From assembly GCF_009730915.1 (NCBI RefSeq), contig NC_052479.1:2976001-3040000 (forward strand): a DNA stretch of 64,000 bases, read 5' to 3'. Origin of the DNA: Dioscorea cayenensis subsp. rotundata (Eukaryota; Streptophyta; Magnoliopsida; Dioscoreales; Dioscoreaceae). A program made the translations under genes and the position numbers. Shown here in pieces: positions 1-11,884 of the stretch (the stretch's first letter is position 1; each line of letters opens with the position of its first letter). Below the pieces are notes generated by a model. That model saw only the letters and a program-made list of their open reading frames with translations, had not been told where the DNA came from and did not search any database.

Positions 1-71
1 GGTTCCGGTTTTTGGCGGTTCGGTTCCGGTTCGGTTCCACGGTTTCGGTTCAAAATGGCCACGTCTACACA
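1..71. mobile_element. Probable terminus of an Ac-like hAT transposon cut by the window edge
   Basis: The window opens with a degenerate array of CGGTTC/CGGTTCC units followed by AAAATGGCCACGTCTA. Read on the other strand this begins TAGACGTGGCCATTTTGAAC and runs into GGAACCG repeats, which resembles the TAGAGGTGGCCAA-type ends of plant hAT elements as I remember them. The rest of the element would lie to the left of the window. The expected 8-bp target duplication cannot be tested from one end only. A plain satellite-like repeat is the alternative. Confidence 0.4.
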
Positions 72-3000
72 CAATTGTTTCCTCTCCCTTTGTCTCCTAT
101 TTGTTCTCTAATAATTATATATATAATCAATTATTTAAGTTACTAATACTCATTCAAGGGAATAAAATTAAATATTAATAATCATTCAAATTATTATCTA
201 TAAAGTTGTTTAGCACAAATACTTTAACGTTGATGATTTTTTTACAAAGATAATAAAATTTCATCTAAATTATAAAAATATTGATAAAACATCTCTTCTT
301 CAAACAATAATTCAAAAATTAAATGTTAAACACAAAAACAAAAGAAAAATTGTATGTTTGTTTATATACCCGTAAAACATGTTTATAAATGTCTATAGGA
401 ACACATAACTTGAAATTTTTATAAAATACAAGTTTATCTCTATGGTTATATAGTATATATATATATATATGCATGCTTTCAAAATGGATGAATAAAAGTG
501 AGTGGTGGTAATTAAGGGCAAGTGTTAGTTCAAGTGATTGAGATTTGAATTATTTAAATAAATAATTTTAAGTTTAAATTTAATATTATAGTAATAAAAA
601 TATATTTTATTTATTGTTGTGTATACTTGGAGTACCAGAGTTTAGGCTTATTTATAAACAAATATGCAATTAAGCTATAAAATATATGATCTAATATCTC
701 AAAAAACAGATAGAAATTTTTTAAAAATATTATGTCATGTCACAAATTTTTATGTATTAAAAAACTAGTTGGGAAGGTCTATTACTTTATAAATCAAGCT
801 TGTCTATTCTCACTTGGAGGGTCAATGATTAAAAAAAAAAAATGGTGGTGTTTTAGATTTTCTTTATTTTGTCAATTGAGTTGTTTAAAAGAAATATAGG
901 AAAACCCAACAATTACTTGGCGGAGTACATAAGAAATCATGGTTTTCAGAGGGGTATAATAACAATTAATGATTATGAACAAAGTTATCAACGTCTTGAT
1001 AATTTTATCAAGATAATTTTATCAAGGAATCACACTGCTAAGTAAAAAAAATAAATATAAAATCAATTGGCACTAGGTCCTTGCGTAAGATATTCGTGAG
1101 AAATAAAAACATATATTTATGAAAAAAATAAATGTCAATGATTTATTAGTCTATTGACATCAAATTTTTTGCGTAAGAACATAAGATGATGTCCTACTGA
1201 GAAGACATATTCAAATCTTAACTTAATTTTACAATCAGAAGTTATAAATACAATATAAAAATAGCTTCATGATTATGCATATCTCTACCATATGATTTGT
1301 TTATATTTAATAAAAAAAAAAAATAGAAGACAAATAAAAATATTTGTAGCTAGTGAGGGACAGGAGTGAGATAAGGGAGCAGGTGGATTAACAGAAGAAG
1401 GCCAAACACAATCCAACATGAAAAGTGATGGAAGAGAAGCTCATCAAAGAAGAATTAATGGAGAAGGTGAAGGTTTGATAACTTTGATCATTGGAGAAGA
1501 GACAAGAAGAAGGCAAGAAATGAAAAGGAAGGTGCATGATGGAGATGAACAAGGAATTAATAGCAATATAAATAGCATGCATTGGGGAGCAGATATAAAG
1601 CAATTCAAAGTTTGGTTTGTGGATAGAGAACCACACATGATGGAACATCTTCATCAACATAAATAATAAATTAAGAGTGAGACAGTTGAAGACATGCCAT
1701 GCAAAGCCATGCAAGTCATGACACTCAACATGTTGGATGTATATATATGTATAGATTATGAGCACATGCCCATCAATGTGCATTTATGCTCGTGGGAAAC
1801 CAATAATGATGATAAATAAAAAAAAATTAAATATGAAGACACAAATATGCATAAAAAAACCCAAAATCAGTAAGAAACCATGTAAAATGTAAATAATGAT
1901 TTTATTCAAAAAAAAATAAATATGAACGAACAAATTTATATAAAAAACTAAAAAAAAAAACCTCAATTAAAAAGAAAAGAAGATGATAGCAAGATATTAA
2001 AAAAATTTGAGTATAATGATAATAGTTAATGAGTTTGCCAAAATTATTAATCGTAATAAAAATTCTAACATATATATATATATATGCCCTAATCTGATTG
2101 GTATTCTAGAATTGTTTTTGAAAGATATACATGGACTGGACTTATAGACATTACATATATCTAATTTGACCTCCCTAAGTCATATAAATCAAGATAACTA
2201 GATTCAATAAATTCAATATGGGCCATGATTTAATTTTGTTGTTTTTTATGTACCGTCTGATTGTCTATATACTCTAAATAAATTCATGTTGTGGCACGGA
2301 GTCTACACACATTAGCAAAATTTGTGGTGGGCAGGGCTAAGTACTGCCACGAGTTTTTTTAATCATGTCAAATAAAATTCGAATCACAAACTCTACTGAT
2401 ACTTTTGATGAAGATTTAGAAAGAGAAAAATTTTAAAATTATTTAAAAAAATTGATAGAAATTAAATAACGATAGTATTTAAAAAATACTTTTAAAATGT
2501 TAATATCTGATTCTTAAATCACAACCTCGTGAGCTAGTTATTCTGATTTTCTTGTGAAGTTTATGTTAATAATATGAACATGTCTTAATTCATATATGAA
2601 CTTGAATTTTTTAGTATATTAGACATAACGATTTTTTTTTTAAAAAAAAGTGAGGCATAAATTGTGAATAAAGTGCTAGATAATTTCATGCGTGATTACT
2701 ATAAGCAACAAGATTAGAATCTCACTTGGCATTCTATGTATTTTATTTTTTTAATTTAGATTCATCAAAGTTTATATTTAGCTCCTTTTCTTGATGTTTA
2801 GTTTTATTTAAAAGTGAAAAAATAAGTACATATTCTTACATTGGAAGTCATGAACTTTCCAAACTTGATGATGTTATGAAAAATATTAGAAAGAGTCTAT
2901 ATTTATAACTGATGTTCCACTTTCATGTATATAACTGATGTAATTGTCTAAAGATTAAAAAGTAGTTAAAGGTATTTTTGATAGAGTATTTTTCTTTTAT

Positions 3001-4334
3001 TAAAAAATAATTTAATTAATTTAAAATTTAGAAATCACCACCTTATCCTAAACTCTGTTCTTTGGAACGAGAGAGATGAACGTTAATATATGCAAGAAGA
3101 CAAGAATGCACAAAAACCAATTGACTCTACACTCTAGTCTAGGCAGCACCAAATAAATAAATAAATGTAACTAAAAAATACTTTGAACTAATTAAATAAT
3201 TAATGTATATTTTGTTTCTTGTTAAAAGAAAGTTGAAAGGAAGACAAACATGCAATGCAAGAATAGTTATACATATATTTATATAAAGTCTGATTGAAAA
3301 CAAGCAATAAAGCAACATGGACATTGACTATTCTTAAGGACTTTGAAACTCTATCCCTACTATTTTTCTAACAATTTCCACATATTGAGTGTTCCAATGC
3401 AAGCTAGTGTAACTTTTTAAATATTTAGGCTTTTCAAATTGATCTCACCTTTATTTACTTCTTGTAAAGGGTACTAGTAACTTTTTAAATGTTTAGGCTT
3501 TTCAAATTGATCTCATCTTGACTTAACTACTTCTTGCAAATAGTATCCACAAGACTTTGGTTTTCTTCTAAAGTGATCGATCACAATGATACTACCTTTT
3601 TGAGTTTTTATTTTTTATTTTTTTAAATTCTCCCCAAATTAATATGTTTTTCTTAATGGGTATGATTAAAATTGGGAATAATTAATAATAATGAGAAGCC
3701 AAATTCGAATTCGGAATAGTCACGTAACTTTTTAATTGATTACGAAAACAAATTTAAATTTCAGCTCACATAAAAAAAATTATATATATATATGTATTAT
3801 AAAAATTTAGTTTTACATCCATATTGACACAAGGTTTTTACAAATTTATCAAAAAAATGTAAATAAATATTTAGAGTTGAGCTACTATGACTAATATGAT
3901 GCTTTTTTCTCCAATATTTTTGTATAGATATATGCATAATTTTTTTAAAATTTGTAAATTAAAAATAATATTTAAATTGATAAGTATAATTTGCACCGCA
4001 AAAACTCATGCCACTCCAACTAATATACTTTATGAGTTATTTTTTTATACAAAAAAGTGCTTGAAAAAAAATATAATTGTAGAAAAACACCAATGCATAT
4101 CATTAATCAACAATTGGTACCAGATTTTTTTTAAAAAAAATATTTACTATGTAAATGATCCAAAATTGAATCCCAAATCACATGTAAGATAAAAATATTG
4201 GTATTTGTAAACCAAGTGATTGCGCTCCACAATTGTGTACGTCTACCATTACAATGTTTATTTGTAAAGAAAACTTCAATGCATATGTTTAAACCAGAGT
4301 TTCTTAACCAAAATAAAATCAAAATAATATTTAC
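72..4334. other. AT-rich intergenic DNA, no recognised gene
   Basis: Very AT-rich, with short TA runs (for example near 450-470 and 2070-2085). A purine-rich patch at 1360-1670 can encode an 82-residue open frame on the plus strand, but I recognise no family in it and both strands stay open there. The only clear structure is the tandem duplication at 3409-3544, listed separately. Confidence 0.6.
3409..3544. repeat. Two-copy tandem duplication, period 68 bp
   Basis: A unit starting GTAACTTTTTAAAT and containing TTTAGGCTTTTCAAATTGAT occurs at 3409-3476 and again at 3477-3544. The second copy has diverged by several substitutions. It is non-coding and probably a local replication-slippage duplication. 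Confidence 0.75.
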
Positions 4335-4349
4335 GGGGGCGTTCATCTC
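4335..4349. repeat. Isolated inverted-repeat terminus next to the MITE cluster
   Basis: A 15-bp piece, GGGGGCGTTCATCTC, lies directly before the full terminus GGGGGCGTTCATTTCAGG at 4350. It looks like the end of a related element into which the 4350-4737 copy inserted, or a duplicated terminus. Confidence 0.5.
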
Positions 4350-4737
4350 GGGGGCGTTCATTTCAGGGAAAGTGATGGGAAGTGGGGGGAAGTGGTCTGA
4401 CTTCCATCACTTCTGGTGTTCATTTGTGCTGAACTGGGGGAAGTGCCATTTCCCCCACTTCCGACTGAAGTGGATTTTGAACTAAGCCCACTTCGGTATT
4501 TTTTTTACTGAAGTGGGGAGAAGTGAGACAATCTATAAAAACTAACTTCCTTTCACTTCCAAAATCTTTTTTGAACTCATAGACCTTCATCCAACACCTA
4601 AATCTTTCGATTTTATTCTCACTTTCTGACAAATGAACATCAGAAATCCTGGAAGTGTATCACTTCCCCCCACTTCAGGGAAGTGGCACTTCCCCCACTT
4701 CCTGACTTCCCCCACTTTCCCTGAAATGAACGCCCCC
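4350..4737 (-). mobile_element. MITE copy 1 with CACTTCC-rich subterminal repeats (inverted relative to copies 2 and 3)
   Basis: The element starts GGGGGCGTTCATTTCAGGG at 4350 and ends with the complementary CCCTGAAATGAACGCCCCC at 4737, so it has terminal inverted repeats of about 25 bp and is 388 bp long. The interior is packed with CACTTCC/GGAAGTG blocks on both strands around a unique core (CTTCATCCAACACCTAAAT). The core is the reverse complement of that in the two downstream copies. It is too short to encode a transposase, so it is non-autonomous. The terminus GGGGGCGTT resembles PIF/Harbinger (Tourist-like) ends; I could not settle a 3-bp target duplication. Confidence 0.75.
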
Positions 4738-5133
4738 TGACTGTAAGTGAGGGAAAATCAGGAAGTGAGAGAAGTGTCAGGCGTTAATTTCACTTTAAGT
4801 GAGGGGAAGTCAGGAAGTGAGAGAAGTGCCACTTCCCTGAAGTGGGGTGAAGTGATATCACTTCCAGGACTTTTGTATTCATTTGTCAGAAAGTGAGAAT
4901 AGAACAGAAGGATTTAGGTGTTGGATGAAGTTCTATGAGTTCAAAAAAAAATTTAAAAGTGAAAATAAGTTAGTTTTTATAGATTGACTCACTTCCCCCC
5001 ACTTCAGTAAAAAAAATACTGAAGTGGGGGGAAGTGCCACTTCCCTCACTTCAGCACAAATGAACACCAGAAGTGGGGGAAGTTAGACCACTTCCCCTCA
5101 CTTCCTCCCACTTTCCCTGAAATGAACGCCCCC
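4738..5133 (+). mobile_element. MITE copy 2 of the same family, left end degenerate
   Basis: It ends at 5133 with the intact terminus CTGAAATGAACGCCCCC. Its core at about 4915-4990 contains TTAGGTGTTGGATGAAG, the complement of the copy 1 core. The left part (4738-4850) is a rearranged run of AAGTGAGGGGAAGTCAGG units with no clean terminus, consistent with nested insertion or partial duplication of subterminal repeats. Confidence 0.65.
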
Positions 5134-5463
5134 GTCCCTGAAGTGGGGGGAAGTGATATCACTTCTAGGACTTCTGTGTTCATTTGTCGGGAGTTGAGAA
5201 TAGAACCGAAGGATTTAGGTGTTGGATGAAGTTCTATGAGTTCAAAAAAGACTTTAGATGTGAAAATAAGTTAGTTTTTATAGATTGACTCACTTCCCAC
5301 CACTTCATTAAAAAAAATACTGAAGTGGGCTTAGTTCAAAATCCACTTCAGTCGGAAGTGGTGGAAGTGTCACTTCCCCCACTTCATCACAAATGAACAC
5401 AAGAAGTGGGGGAAGTCAGACCACTTCCCCTCACTTCCCCCCACTTTTGCTGAAACGAATGCT
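5134..5463 (+). mobile_element. MITE copy 3 of the same family, degenerate right end
   Basis: It begins abruptly after the copy 2 terminus with GTCCCTGAAGTGGGGGGAAG and repeats the copy 2 interior almost base for base, including GATATCACTTC and the TTAGGTGTTGGATGAAG core. The right end is a decayed terminus (CTGAAACGAATGC). Copies 2 and 3 lie in direct orientation and copy 1 is inverted. Confidence 0.65.
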
Positions 5464-5464
5464 T

Positions 5465-5645
5465 AGATGGGTTTGGGTCAATTGGTATCGGGTCCATTGC
5501 GTCGGGCATTCATTACGGAGAAGACCCGGGATCGAAGCTCATGTCCTACATAAGGTGAGTGCACGTGAGTCGGCGTTGAGCCTTGCTCCCCACACGTGCA
5601 CGTCCCCGGGTCCTGGCTACTGCACTTTCTAAAAAAACATTATTA
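5465..5645 (+). mobile_element. SINE-like element (candidate)
   Basis: This is a GC-rich island in AT-rich DNA. It has a possible pol III A box (TGGGTCAATTGG near 5471), a B-box-like GGGATCGAAGCTC at about 5529-5541 against the consensus GGTTCGANNCC, and a tail TTTCTAAAAAAACATT. The A/B spacing of about 50 bp and the A-rich tail fit a tRNA-derived SINE. No flanking duplication was confirmed. The open frames across it do not look like a protein family. Confidence 0.4.
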
Positions 5646-7125
5646 TATTTCAATAAAAAATGGAGGTAGAGGGAGTAGAGGGGGGCAAGTGATAAGAGGT
5701 GGAAATCGAATCCAAAGGGATAGGGTTACTTGGAAGGGTAACAAAAGCTGGGTAAACTTGGAATTATTCACGCACACCGACGTGAAAAGCTGTTTCTGAC
5801 CACCATCATCACCGGCTTTTCCTCAGTGCGCGGGCCCCACTTCCCTTCCCCCTTCCCAACCACGTTGACGGCGATCCCACAAAATGACAAAAAGACCCCT
5901 TATCTTAATTTAAACCAATAATTTATATTTTAAATACAAGATCCATAACATTAATTATTTCACACAAATTAAAATAAAATATACTCCCTCTCTTATTTTT
6001 TACTTATAATTTTTTTTTATAATCCATATTGATTAAAAAAAAAAAAATTGATTGTTTATATTTTATAAAAAAATTTATTATTTTCTAAAACTACCCTTAT
6101 TTAAAATCAACTAAGTAGAATATGTAATTTAATATTTAATTAATTATAATTTATTAAAAATTATATAAAAATATTAAATAAAAGCTAAATTTGAAAAAAA
6201 AAATATTATTTAATAATGTAAATTTTTTTTATTATGACGTGTAAAAAAGAACAGAGAGAAGTTCTAAAATATAACAAGTAAAAAGAAACATAGAAAATTT
6301 TGAAAATATGACAAGTAAAAAAGAACATAATGAATATATTTTATTATCAAACAATTTTAAGAGGTAGAGCAAGCACGAATAGAACCTAATAATTCATTAT
6401 GCATACTCTTGTAACTATATTATCAATACTGATTCGAAATCTTACCATTTATAGAGTTGTGACGGTGATTGAGATATCAACAAACGTTTTAATTATTGGT
6501 ATATATTATATATTTGTTTAGGACAAAGTAGTACTTCCATTGGGTTCTTCTCCGGTTAAAAAGAAAAAGAAAAAAAAAAAGTAAATAGTGTAAAGGTTGT
6601 GGGCCTGGCTGAAAAATGTCAAACACTAGTATTGTAGGACCTGATTTTTGTAGCAAGCTCGCTGACAAGCAAAGGATGAAAAAAATAATTATAAAGTTCT
6701 AGAGAGTCTAGAGACGTGACAGACGAGCTTGGCTTTTGTGTTTCCCCCAACACGTCGTCTATCAAGTTCACTTGATTGGACCTGACCATGTTACTACTGT
6801 TACTCAGAAACGCTTGGGCTTGGTTTAGTTATTTGTGAGTTTTGGAGTTTTTTTTTTTTGAGAATGAATAAAGGATTATTATTTTATTAAATTTTGATTT
6901 TCGTAAATATTAATGAAAACATTTTTCGTATTCGAATTGAAATTTTCTATAAAATAATAAATTTTTAATAAATAAAGTGATTTTTTCCGCTCACGGGAAC
7001 AATTGTGAAATTAATATCTGATGTATTAGAACTTATTTTTTGGGTAAAATATAACATAAATATCATAAAAACAATTAATAACAACAAATGAAAAAAATCA
7101 TTGATATTATTTTTTTTTTTTTTAT
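5646..7125. other. Intergenic, AT-rich, no recognised gene
   Basis: The span holds a short GC-richer patch at 5800-5880 (GCGCGGGCCCCACTTCCC) and poly(A)/poly(T) stretches. I see no coding exon, RNA gene or clean transposon terminus. Confidence 0.55.
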
Positions 7126-7129
7126 ATGG

Positions 7130-7515
7130 CAAAAAAGACTAACCCTAAAGAGCGTACACAAGTAAGGAAATTACCATCTCACCCTCTTGAAACTGGAAAC
7201 GCGATTAGAAATAATCGAACTCGCAACACCCCCAACTATTAACATTATTTCACAAATTTTTTGTATAGATATTTGTTTCTAACTCTATATTTTTGGGAAA
7301 GAGGAGCGGGCGAACCCACTAGAAACCCGAGGATGCTGCATGGCCTCGTGGAATAAGTGGGGACGGGATCACAGCCACGTGCACTGAACCACCCGTATAC
7401 AACCACTATTCACAACTCCCAGAAATGTGCCCTCAGCCGAAAATCGAACTCTCACCACTCGGTGAGAGCTCTATCGATGACCCGTGTACCAATAGACTTG
7501 AAGGTCGTTGGCCTA
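7130..7515 (-). mobile_element. One or two minus-strand SINE-like pieces (candidate)
   Basis: On the minus strand, GAGAGTTCGATTTTCGG (about 7437-7453) and GCGAGTTCGATTATTTC (about 7207-7223) both resemble a pol III B box. Upstream of the first lies TTAGGCCAACGACC (near 7515), a loose A-box match. The block is much richer in G and C than its flanks. It could be two SINE copies in the same orientation or parts of another repeat. Confidence 0.35.
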
Positions 7516-8420
7516 ACCCTATATTTTTTACTAAAAAGGTTTTTATCACTAGAACCAACATCTATGCTTTCAGCACAACAATAATAAGCCTTAACCCACC
7601 TGTTAATTTATTTACAAAATTTAATTATTTAAATAAATAATTTTAATAATTAAAATAATAAATTATATATCAAAGTTAATATGCATTTCTGTTTATCATA
7701 AAGATAGGGGTTGAATAGGGCTTCCTATTCGTCACCGCACTAATTTAAATTGTGTGGCTCCTAAAAAACCAACGGATAAAAAACATACCTATATATATAT
7801 TCATATAAAAAAATAATCTTAAAATACAACTTAAATTAATACTATAACCAAATAAAAAAATCAAATCTAGTTCCATCCAAAGATTTCCTCCAAAAACAAT
7901 TCCCAAGGTACAAAATCCCTTTACCCCCCAAAAACTTCATATTCCCAAAAACCCAAAAAAACACTATCAAATAAAAACCACAATGAATAATAAAAATACC
8001 AATACATAAAACACTCAACATTAATCATGTAATAACAAACAAAGAAAAGAAAAAATTAAAATTAAAAGATTAAAATGATGTTTAGAAAAGTCTAATTAAC
8101 AGCGACGTGACACTTGAAGGAGCCTGCCATGTTTTATGTCCAACCAAGTCATGCACCAAATCCCCACACTCTCTATCAATCCCCCTCACTACCCCCCACC
8201 CCCCTCTTCTCATGCCATCACGTGATTCCATTCCCCCCCTCTAATAAAACCCACTACCCCTTCTCCCTTATTAACCCTTTTCCTTCTTTCCCTCCTCCTT
8301 TCACCAACCCAAACACATTCCATTCCCATTACCCATTCCAAGGACCACATATACCAACCAAAAATATCACTTCTCTTTTATAATAAAACCCCAAAAATAA
8401 ACACAAACAAAGAAGCTTAA
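7516..8420. other. AT-rich, then C-rich, sequence downstream of SCR
   Basis: From 8110 to 8390 the plus strand is strongly C-rich and G-poor (CCCC/CCTC runs). On the SCR strand this is a G/A-rich tract just past the stop codon and may include its 3' untranslated region. The 89-residue open frame on the plus strand is low-complexity Pro/Ser/Phe and looks non-coding. Confidence 0.5.
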
Positions 8421-10422
8421 CTAACGATTCATTCCCAGAATCCCAGTATTATTGTTACTGTGACTTATTGGACGCCATGCTGAAGCTGTGAGCAAACAAA
8501 GGTCCTTCCAACCAAGCTTCAACGTACCATTCTCTTCAACAAGGGTATACCCTTCACAAGGGAACATACCCAATAAAAGGTTAGCCTGAACAGCCGCGTT
8601 CCCAGCTAAAGACACACCACGGAACCCAGATTGGCTCAACTTCTCCCGCCAGTTCCCAAACTTAACTTCACCGGTCCGTGCCGGCCCACCCACTGCCAAC
8701 ACGTTCCTAATCTCCCGGGAAAGTACCTGCTGCTCAACCACATGCCGTTCATGGCTATCTTCACCATAACTCGCTCCTAGTGAGTCAAACAACGCCGAGT
8801 AATAGTGGATAGCTTCTACGAACCTCGCCAGGAATGGCCCTGCTTGACTTAGATCTTGTTCCACCATTGTCACTACCTTTGGTGCTAACCTGAATAATAA
8901 TAATAATAATAATAACAACAACAAAAGGTTATTATATATCTAGTTTGAACATAACAAGCAAACAAAAAAAAAAAAAATTTTGAAGATATATAAAGTACTA
9001 ATAATTAATCATTAAAAAGTTGTTTTTTTTTTTTAAAAAAAAAGAAGAATCATGAGATTTTTCAAACCTTTGGAGAAGCCAAAGCGTGTTGGTGTCAGAA
9101 CCGGTGACATCATAAAGAGAATGATGAAGCCAGTGAACGGCGACGGCTTCCCGGCGGCTAACGCCGAGACGGTCAGGGTCTAAGTTGCCGACTTTGTCGG
9201 CAACGGCGTGGAACTCGAAGGAGAGGCCGAGACTATCGGCAAAGTCAGAAAGGCATTTCCCCGTGGCTTCGAGGGAGTCGAGAGAAGAGCCGAGACCGGT
9301 GAGACGAACACGGGGTGGACCGCCGGGACGTGTAGCGAGGATGTTGAAAAGAGCCGGCCATTGAAGACCTTGCATGATGTCGAGATCGATGATGTGCACA
9401 CGGTCTTCACGTTCGAAGGCTTCTTGAATGGCTTGGTTGGCGGTGAAATGGGAGAACTTGACGAAAGGGCTGATGCCGTTGAAGAGTTGGAAGGCGGAGG
9501 CGAGACGGTGGCGCTGGAATGGAGCGAGAGAAGGTGGTAAAGGAGCGTAGATGCCGAGGCAAGAGCTGACGAGACGAGCGGACATGGCTTCGGAGAAGTA
9601 GGCGGCGACGCGTTGAGCGGAAGTACCGAATGGAGTGGCGAGTTCGGAGATTTCAAGAAGAAGACGGTTGGCTTCTTCGAGATTATCAGCGGCGACGGCT
9701 TCAGCGCATTGGAGAAGAAGAGTGAGGATGTGAAGGCCTTCTTCGTCGCGTTTGCGTTGACGGAGTTCTTCGCGGTGGTGGTCTTTAGGGGGGAGAGTTG
9801 GAGGTTGATCGTCGGAAGGGCGAGGTGGTGGGGGAGGAGGAGGAGGAGCAGGGGAGGAAGAGGAAGGGAGGTCGGAACGAGGACGAAGAGGGGAGGAAAG
9901 AGAGAGAAGACGGAGTTCGAGAGCGGAAGCGAGAGATGGGTTGCAAGGATGGACGATGTCACGGACGTTTTGGATGAGTTGAGGGATGGAGACGTCGGCG
10001 GCGGCGGAGCTGCCGAGAAGGTCGCGAATGAAGGTGTCGATCCAGATGGTGGAGCTTGGAGGGGAGTCGTCTTGAGAAGGTGGAGGAAGGGATGGGAAAG
10101 GAGTGGAAGTGGTTGTAGAGTCTAGGTCGGAAGGGAAGAGAGGGAGGCCGGAAAAGCCACAAACTTGAGGAGGTGGTGGAGGAGGAGGAGGTGGGAGAGG
10201 GTCAGGAAGACGAGGACGAGTTGGACGAGGAGTATCATGGAGGTCAAGGTCGGAAGCTGGACGCTTGCGAGCCATTGAAGAAGAAGAAGAAGGAAGAGAA
10301 TGATGATGGTTGTCAAGAAAGAGAAGGTTGAGAAGAGGGTTGGGAGGAGTATTAGTAGGAGGAGGAGGAGGAGGGAAGGGGAAAGGAGGGGAGTCGGAGA
10401 AGAGGGCCATTAGAAAAGACAA
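8421..10422 (-). CDS. SCR: SCARECROW, GRAS-family transcription factor, two exons
   Basis: SCR partners SHORT-ROOT in the nucleus to specify the endodermis, drive the asymmetric division of the ground-tissue initial and maintain the root niche. Exon 1 is 10422-9068 and exon 2 is 8889-8421. The intron 9067-8890 is GT-AG in phase 2, splitting the Arg codon of LLQR/LAPKVV. The product is 607 residues. The Pro/Ser-rich N-terminus (about 1-230) carries MARKRPASD and [13 protein letters not shown], typical of SCR. The GRAS domain then runs to the end, with the leucine repeat ([20 protein letters not shown]), VHIIDLD near 342, [18 protein letters not shown] in exon 2 and a terminal SAW motif (LLTASAWRP). 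Upstream Met codons lie in frame at 10422, 10410 and 10275; I chose the longest because SCR proteins have a low-complexity extension before the RKRPAS motif. There is no lesion. Confidence 0.97.
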
Positions 10423-10640
10423 GAAAGAAGATGAGAAGAAGAAGAGATGGAGGAGAAGAGATGGTAGTGCATTGGGAGAAGGAGAAGGAGAAGGAGAAGG
10501 AGGGATGACAACATTGACAAGAGGAAGAGGATGGACTATGGAGTGACAGTGTGGGAGTGTCTGAATGTCTTGGTGCTGGAAGAGAAGAGATACGCGCGGT
10601 TCGCTGTTCGAGATTGGGGAAAGCGAATTGGCTTTTCATA
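10423..10640 (-). promoter_or_regulatory. Pyrimidine-rich leader of SCR
   Basis: Read on the SCR strand this stretch is almost pure C/T with a (TTCTCC)n run at about 10477-10500, as in many plant 5' leaders. It also explains the long spurious frames on the opposite, purine-rich strand. Its extent as untranslated region is inferred. Confidence 0.5.
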
Positions 10641-10798
10641 TACTAGTTGCATTTTTTATTTATTTTATTTTATTTTATTTTATTATTTTTAAATATTTTT
10701 ATGATGGGGGAGGAAAATGGAGGGTTATGTTTTGGTTTATTTTTGTTGTTATTGTTGTCGTCGTTGGAGTATATGGGTTTTTACTTTTGGGTGGGTGG

Positions 10799-10806
10799 TT
10801 TTTATA
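10799..10806 (-). promoter_or_regulatory. Possible TATA box of SCR
   Basis: On the minus strand the sequence is CTAGTATAAAAACC, a good plant TATA motif about 380 bp upstream of the chosen start and ahead of the C/T-rich leader. Other AT-rich matches occur nearby, so the assignment is tentative. Confidence 0.3.
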
Positions 10807-11834
10807 CTAGAGGGGATTGGAGTGGGTGAGGTGTATTTATGGTGTATGGTTTATTTATTTATGAGTTTTATTTTTTGTTTAATTGTCATACAGATATTAT
10901 AATTATATATATATATTTTTAGTTCTTCTAATATTTTTAGATACAATTAAATCTTTATATTTTGTCGAATTAGTTCGTTCGAGTTTACTTTAATATTTTT
11001 AGGTACAATTAAGTTCTTATAATTTACACTTATTTATTTATATAGCGAGCTAAAATAACCCAACTCGATTAAATATAAAAACTTATTTATACCTAAAAAT
11101 ATTGCAATGACTATTTTATGCCAGATCGCGAGCTAAAATAACCCAATTTACACTTATTTTATTTTTATAAGATAATTTGAAAACAAAAAAAAAGCTCCAC
11201 TTATTATATTTCCTTGTTATAAGTTGGTGGAAGATTTTTATGCCACAAATTATATGTTTATATACATAATTTAAAAGTTAATTTTTAAATATGATCTAAT
11301 TAATCTATTTAGACGTAATGTTCTCTATTATTATCATCTTAAATAGACAAGTTAATAGACAAAATGAAAAAGTTATGTCAAATGATCATATGAATTCTAA
11401 CTATTTTTCTTATTTTTTTGAAATAGTTAAAGTGGACAATTATTATGGGATGGAGAATGTATCCCTTTGGGAAAAAACATACTATTATTTTTAATGTCTA
11501 TATTAGTAGTCACAATCAAATTTAGTCCTGAATCAACTGTGTGGTGAGAGGTTATGGGCTTATGAGAAGTTTCATAAATCCTCCCCCACCAGATTATTTT
11601 TTGAGGGGTGCCGATCTGGCCCTCTTTTATCTTCATCTCAAAGATATTTTTTAAGAAATTAATCAATTAACTATATTAATAGATGTTGCTTTTATTTTAA
11701 TATATATATATATATGTTATTTTAGTTTTCAAAAAACAAATTAAACTAAATAATTAATTGTTTTTCTTCCGGTTAACTCAAAATAAGACAAAATACTAAA
11801 AGTTTTATAAAAGAATATATCTCTTTTGACAAGT

Positions 11835-11876
<42 letters not shown>

Positions 11877-11884
11877 CAAGTCTT
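10807..11884. other. SCR upstream intergenic region with small inverted repeats and a TA/TG microsatellite
   Basis: At 10920-11150 the motif AATATTTTTAGGTACAATTAA recurs in inverted form, and GCGAGCTAAAATAACCCA occurs twice (near 11045 and 11128), suggesting a decayed foldback element. A (TA)n(TG)n microsatellite fills about 11835-11876, directly beside the target duplication of the next transposon. No gene was seen. Confidence 0.5.

Noticed and set aside
1388..1783. 131-residue minus-strand and 82-residue plus-strand open frames
   Set aside because: They overlap on opposite strands in purine-biased DNA, with no recognised domain and no supporting splice or promoter context.
7130..7515. Nuclear tRNA gene because of the GTTCGA-type motifs
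   Set aside because: I could not fold a cloverleaf with an acceptor stem around either B-box-like motif; a SINE remnant fits better.
8114..8383. 89-residue Pro/Ser-rich plus-strand frame
   Set aside because: It is a C-rich low-complexity tract on the antisense side of the SCR 3' region with no domain.
9180..10639. Several long open frames on both strands overlapping SCR exon 1
   Set aside because: They are shadows of the GC-rich SCR exon and its C/T-rich leader: low-complexity Ser/Pro/Leu or Gly/Glu/Arg translations with no family match, while the SCR frame is unmistakable.
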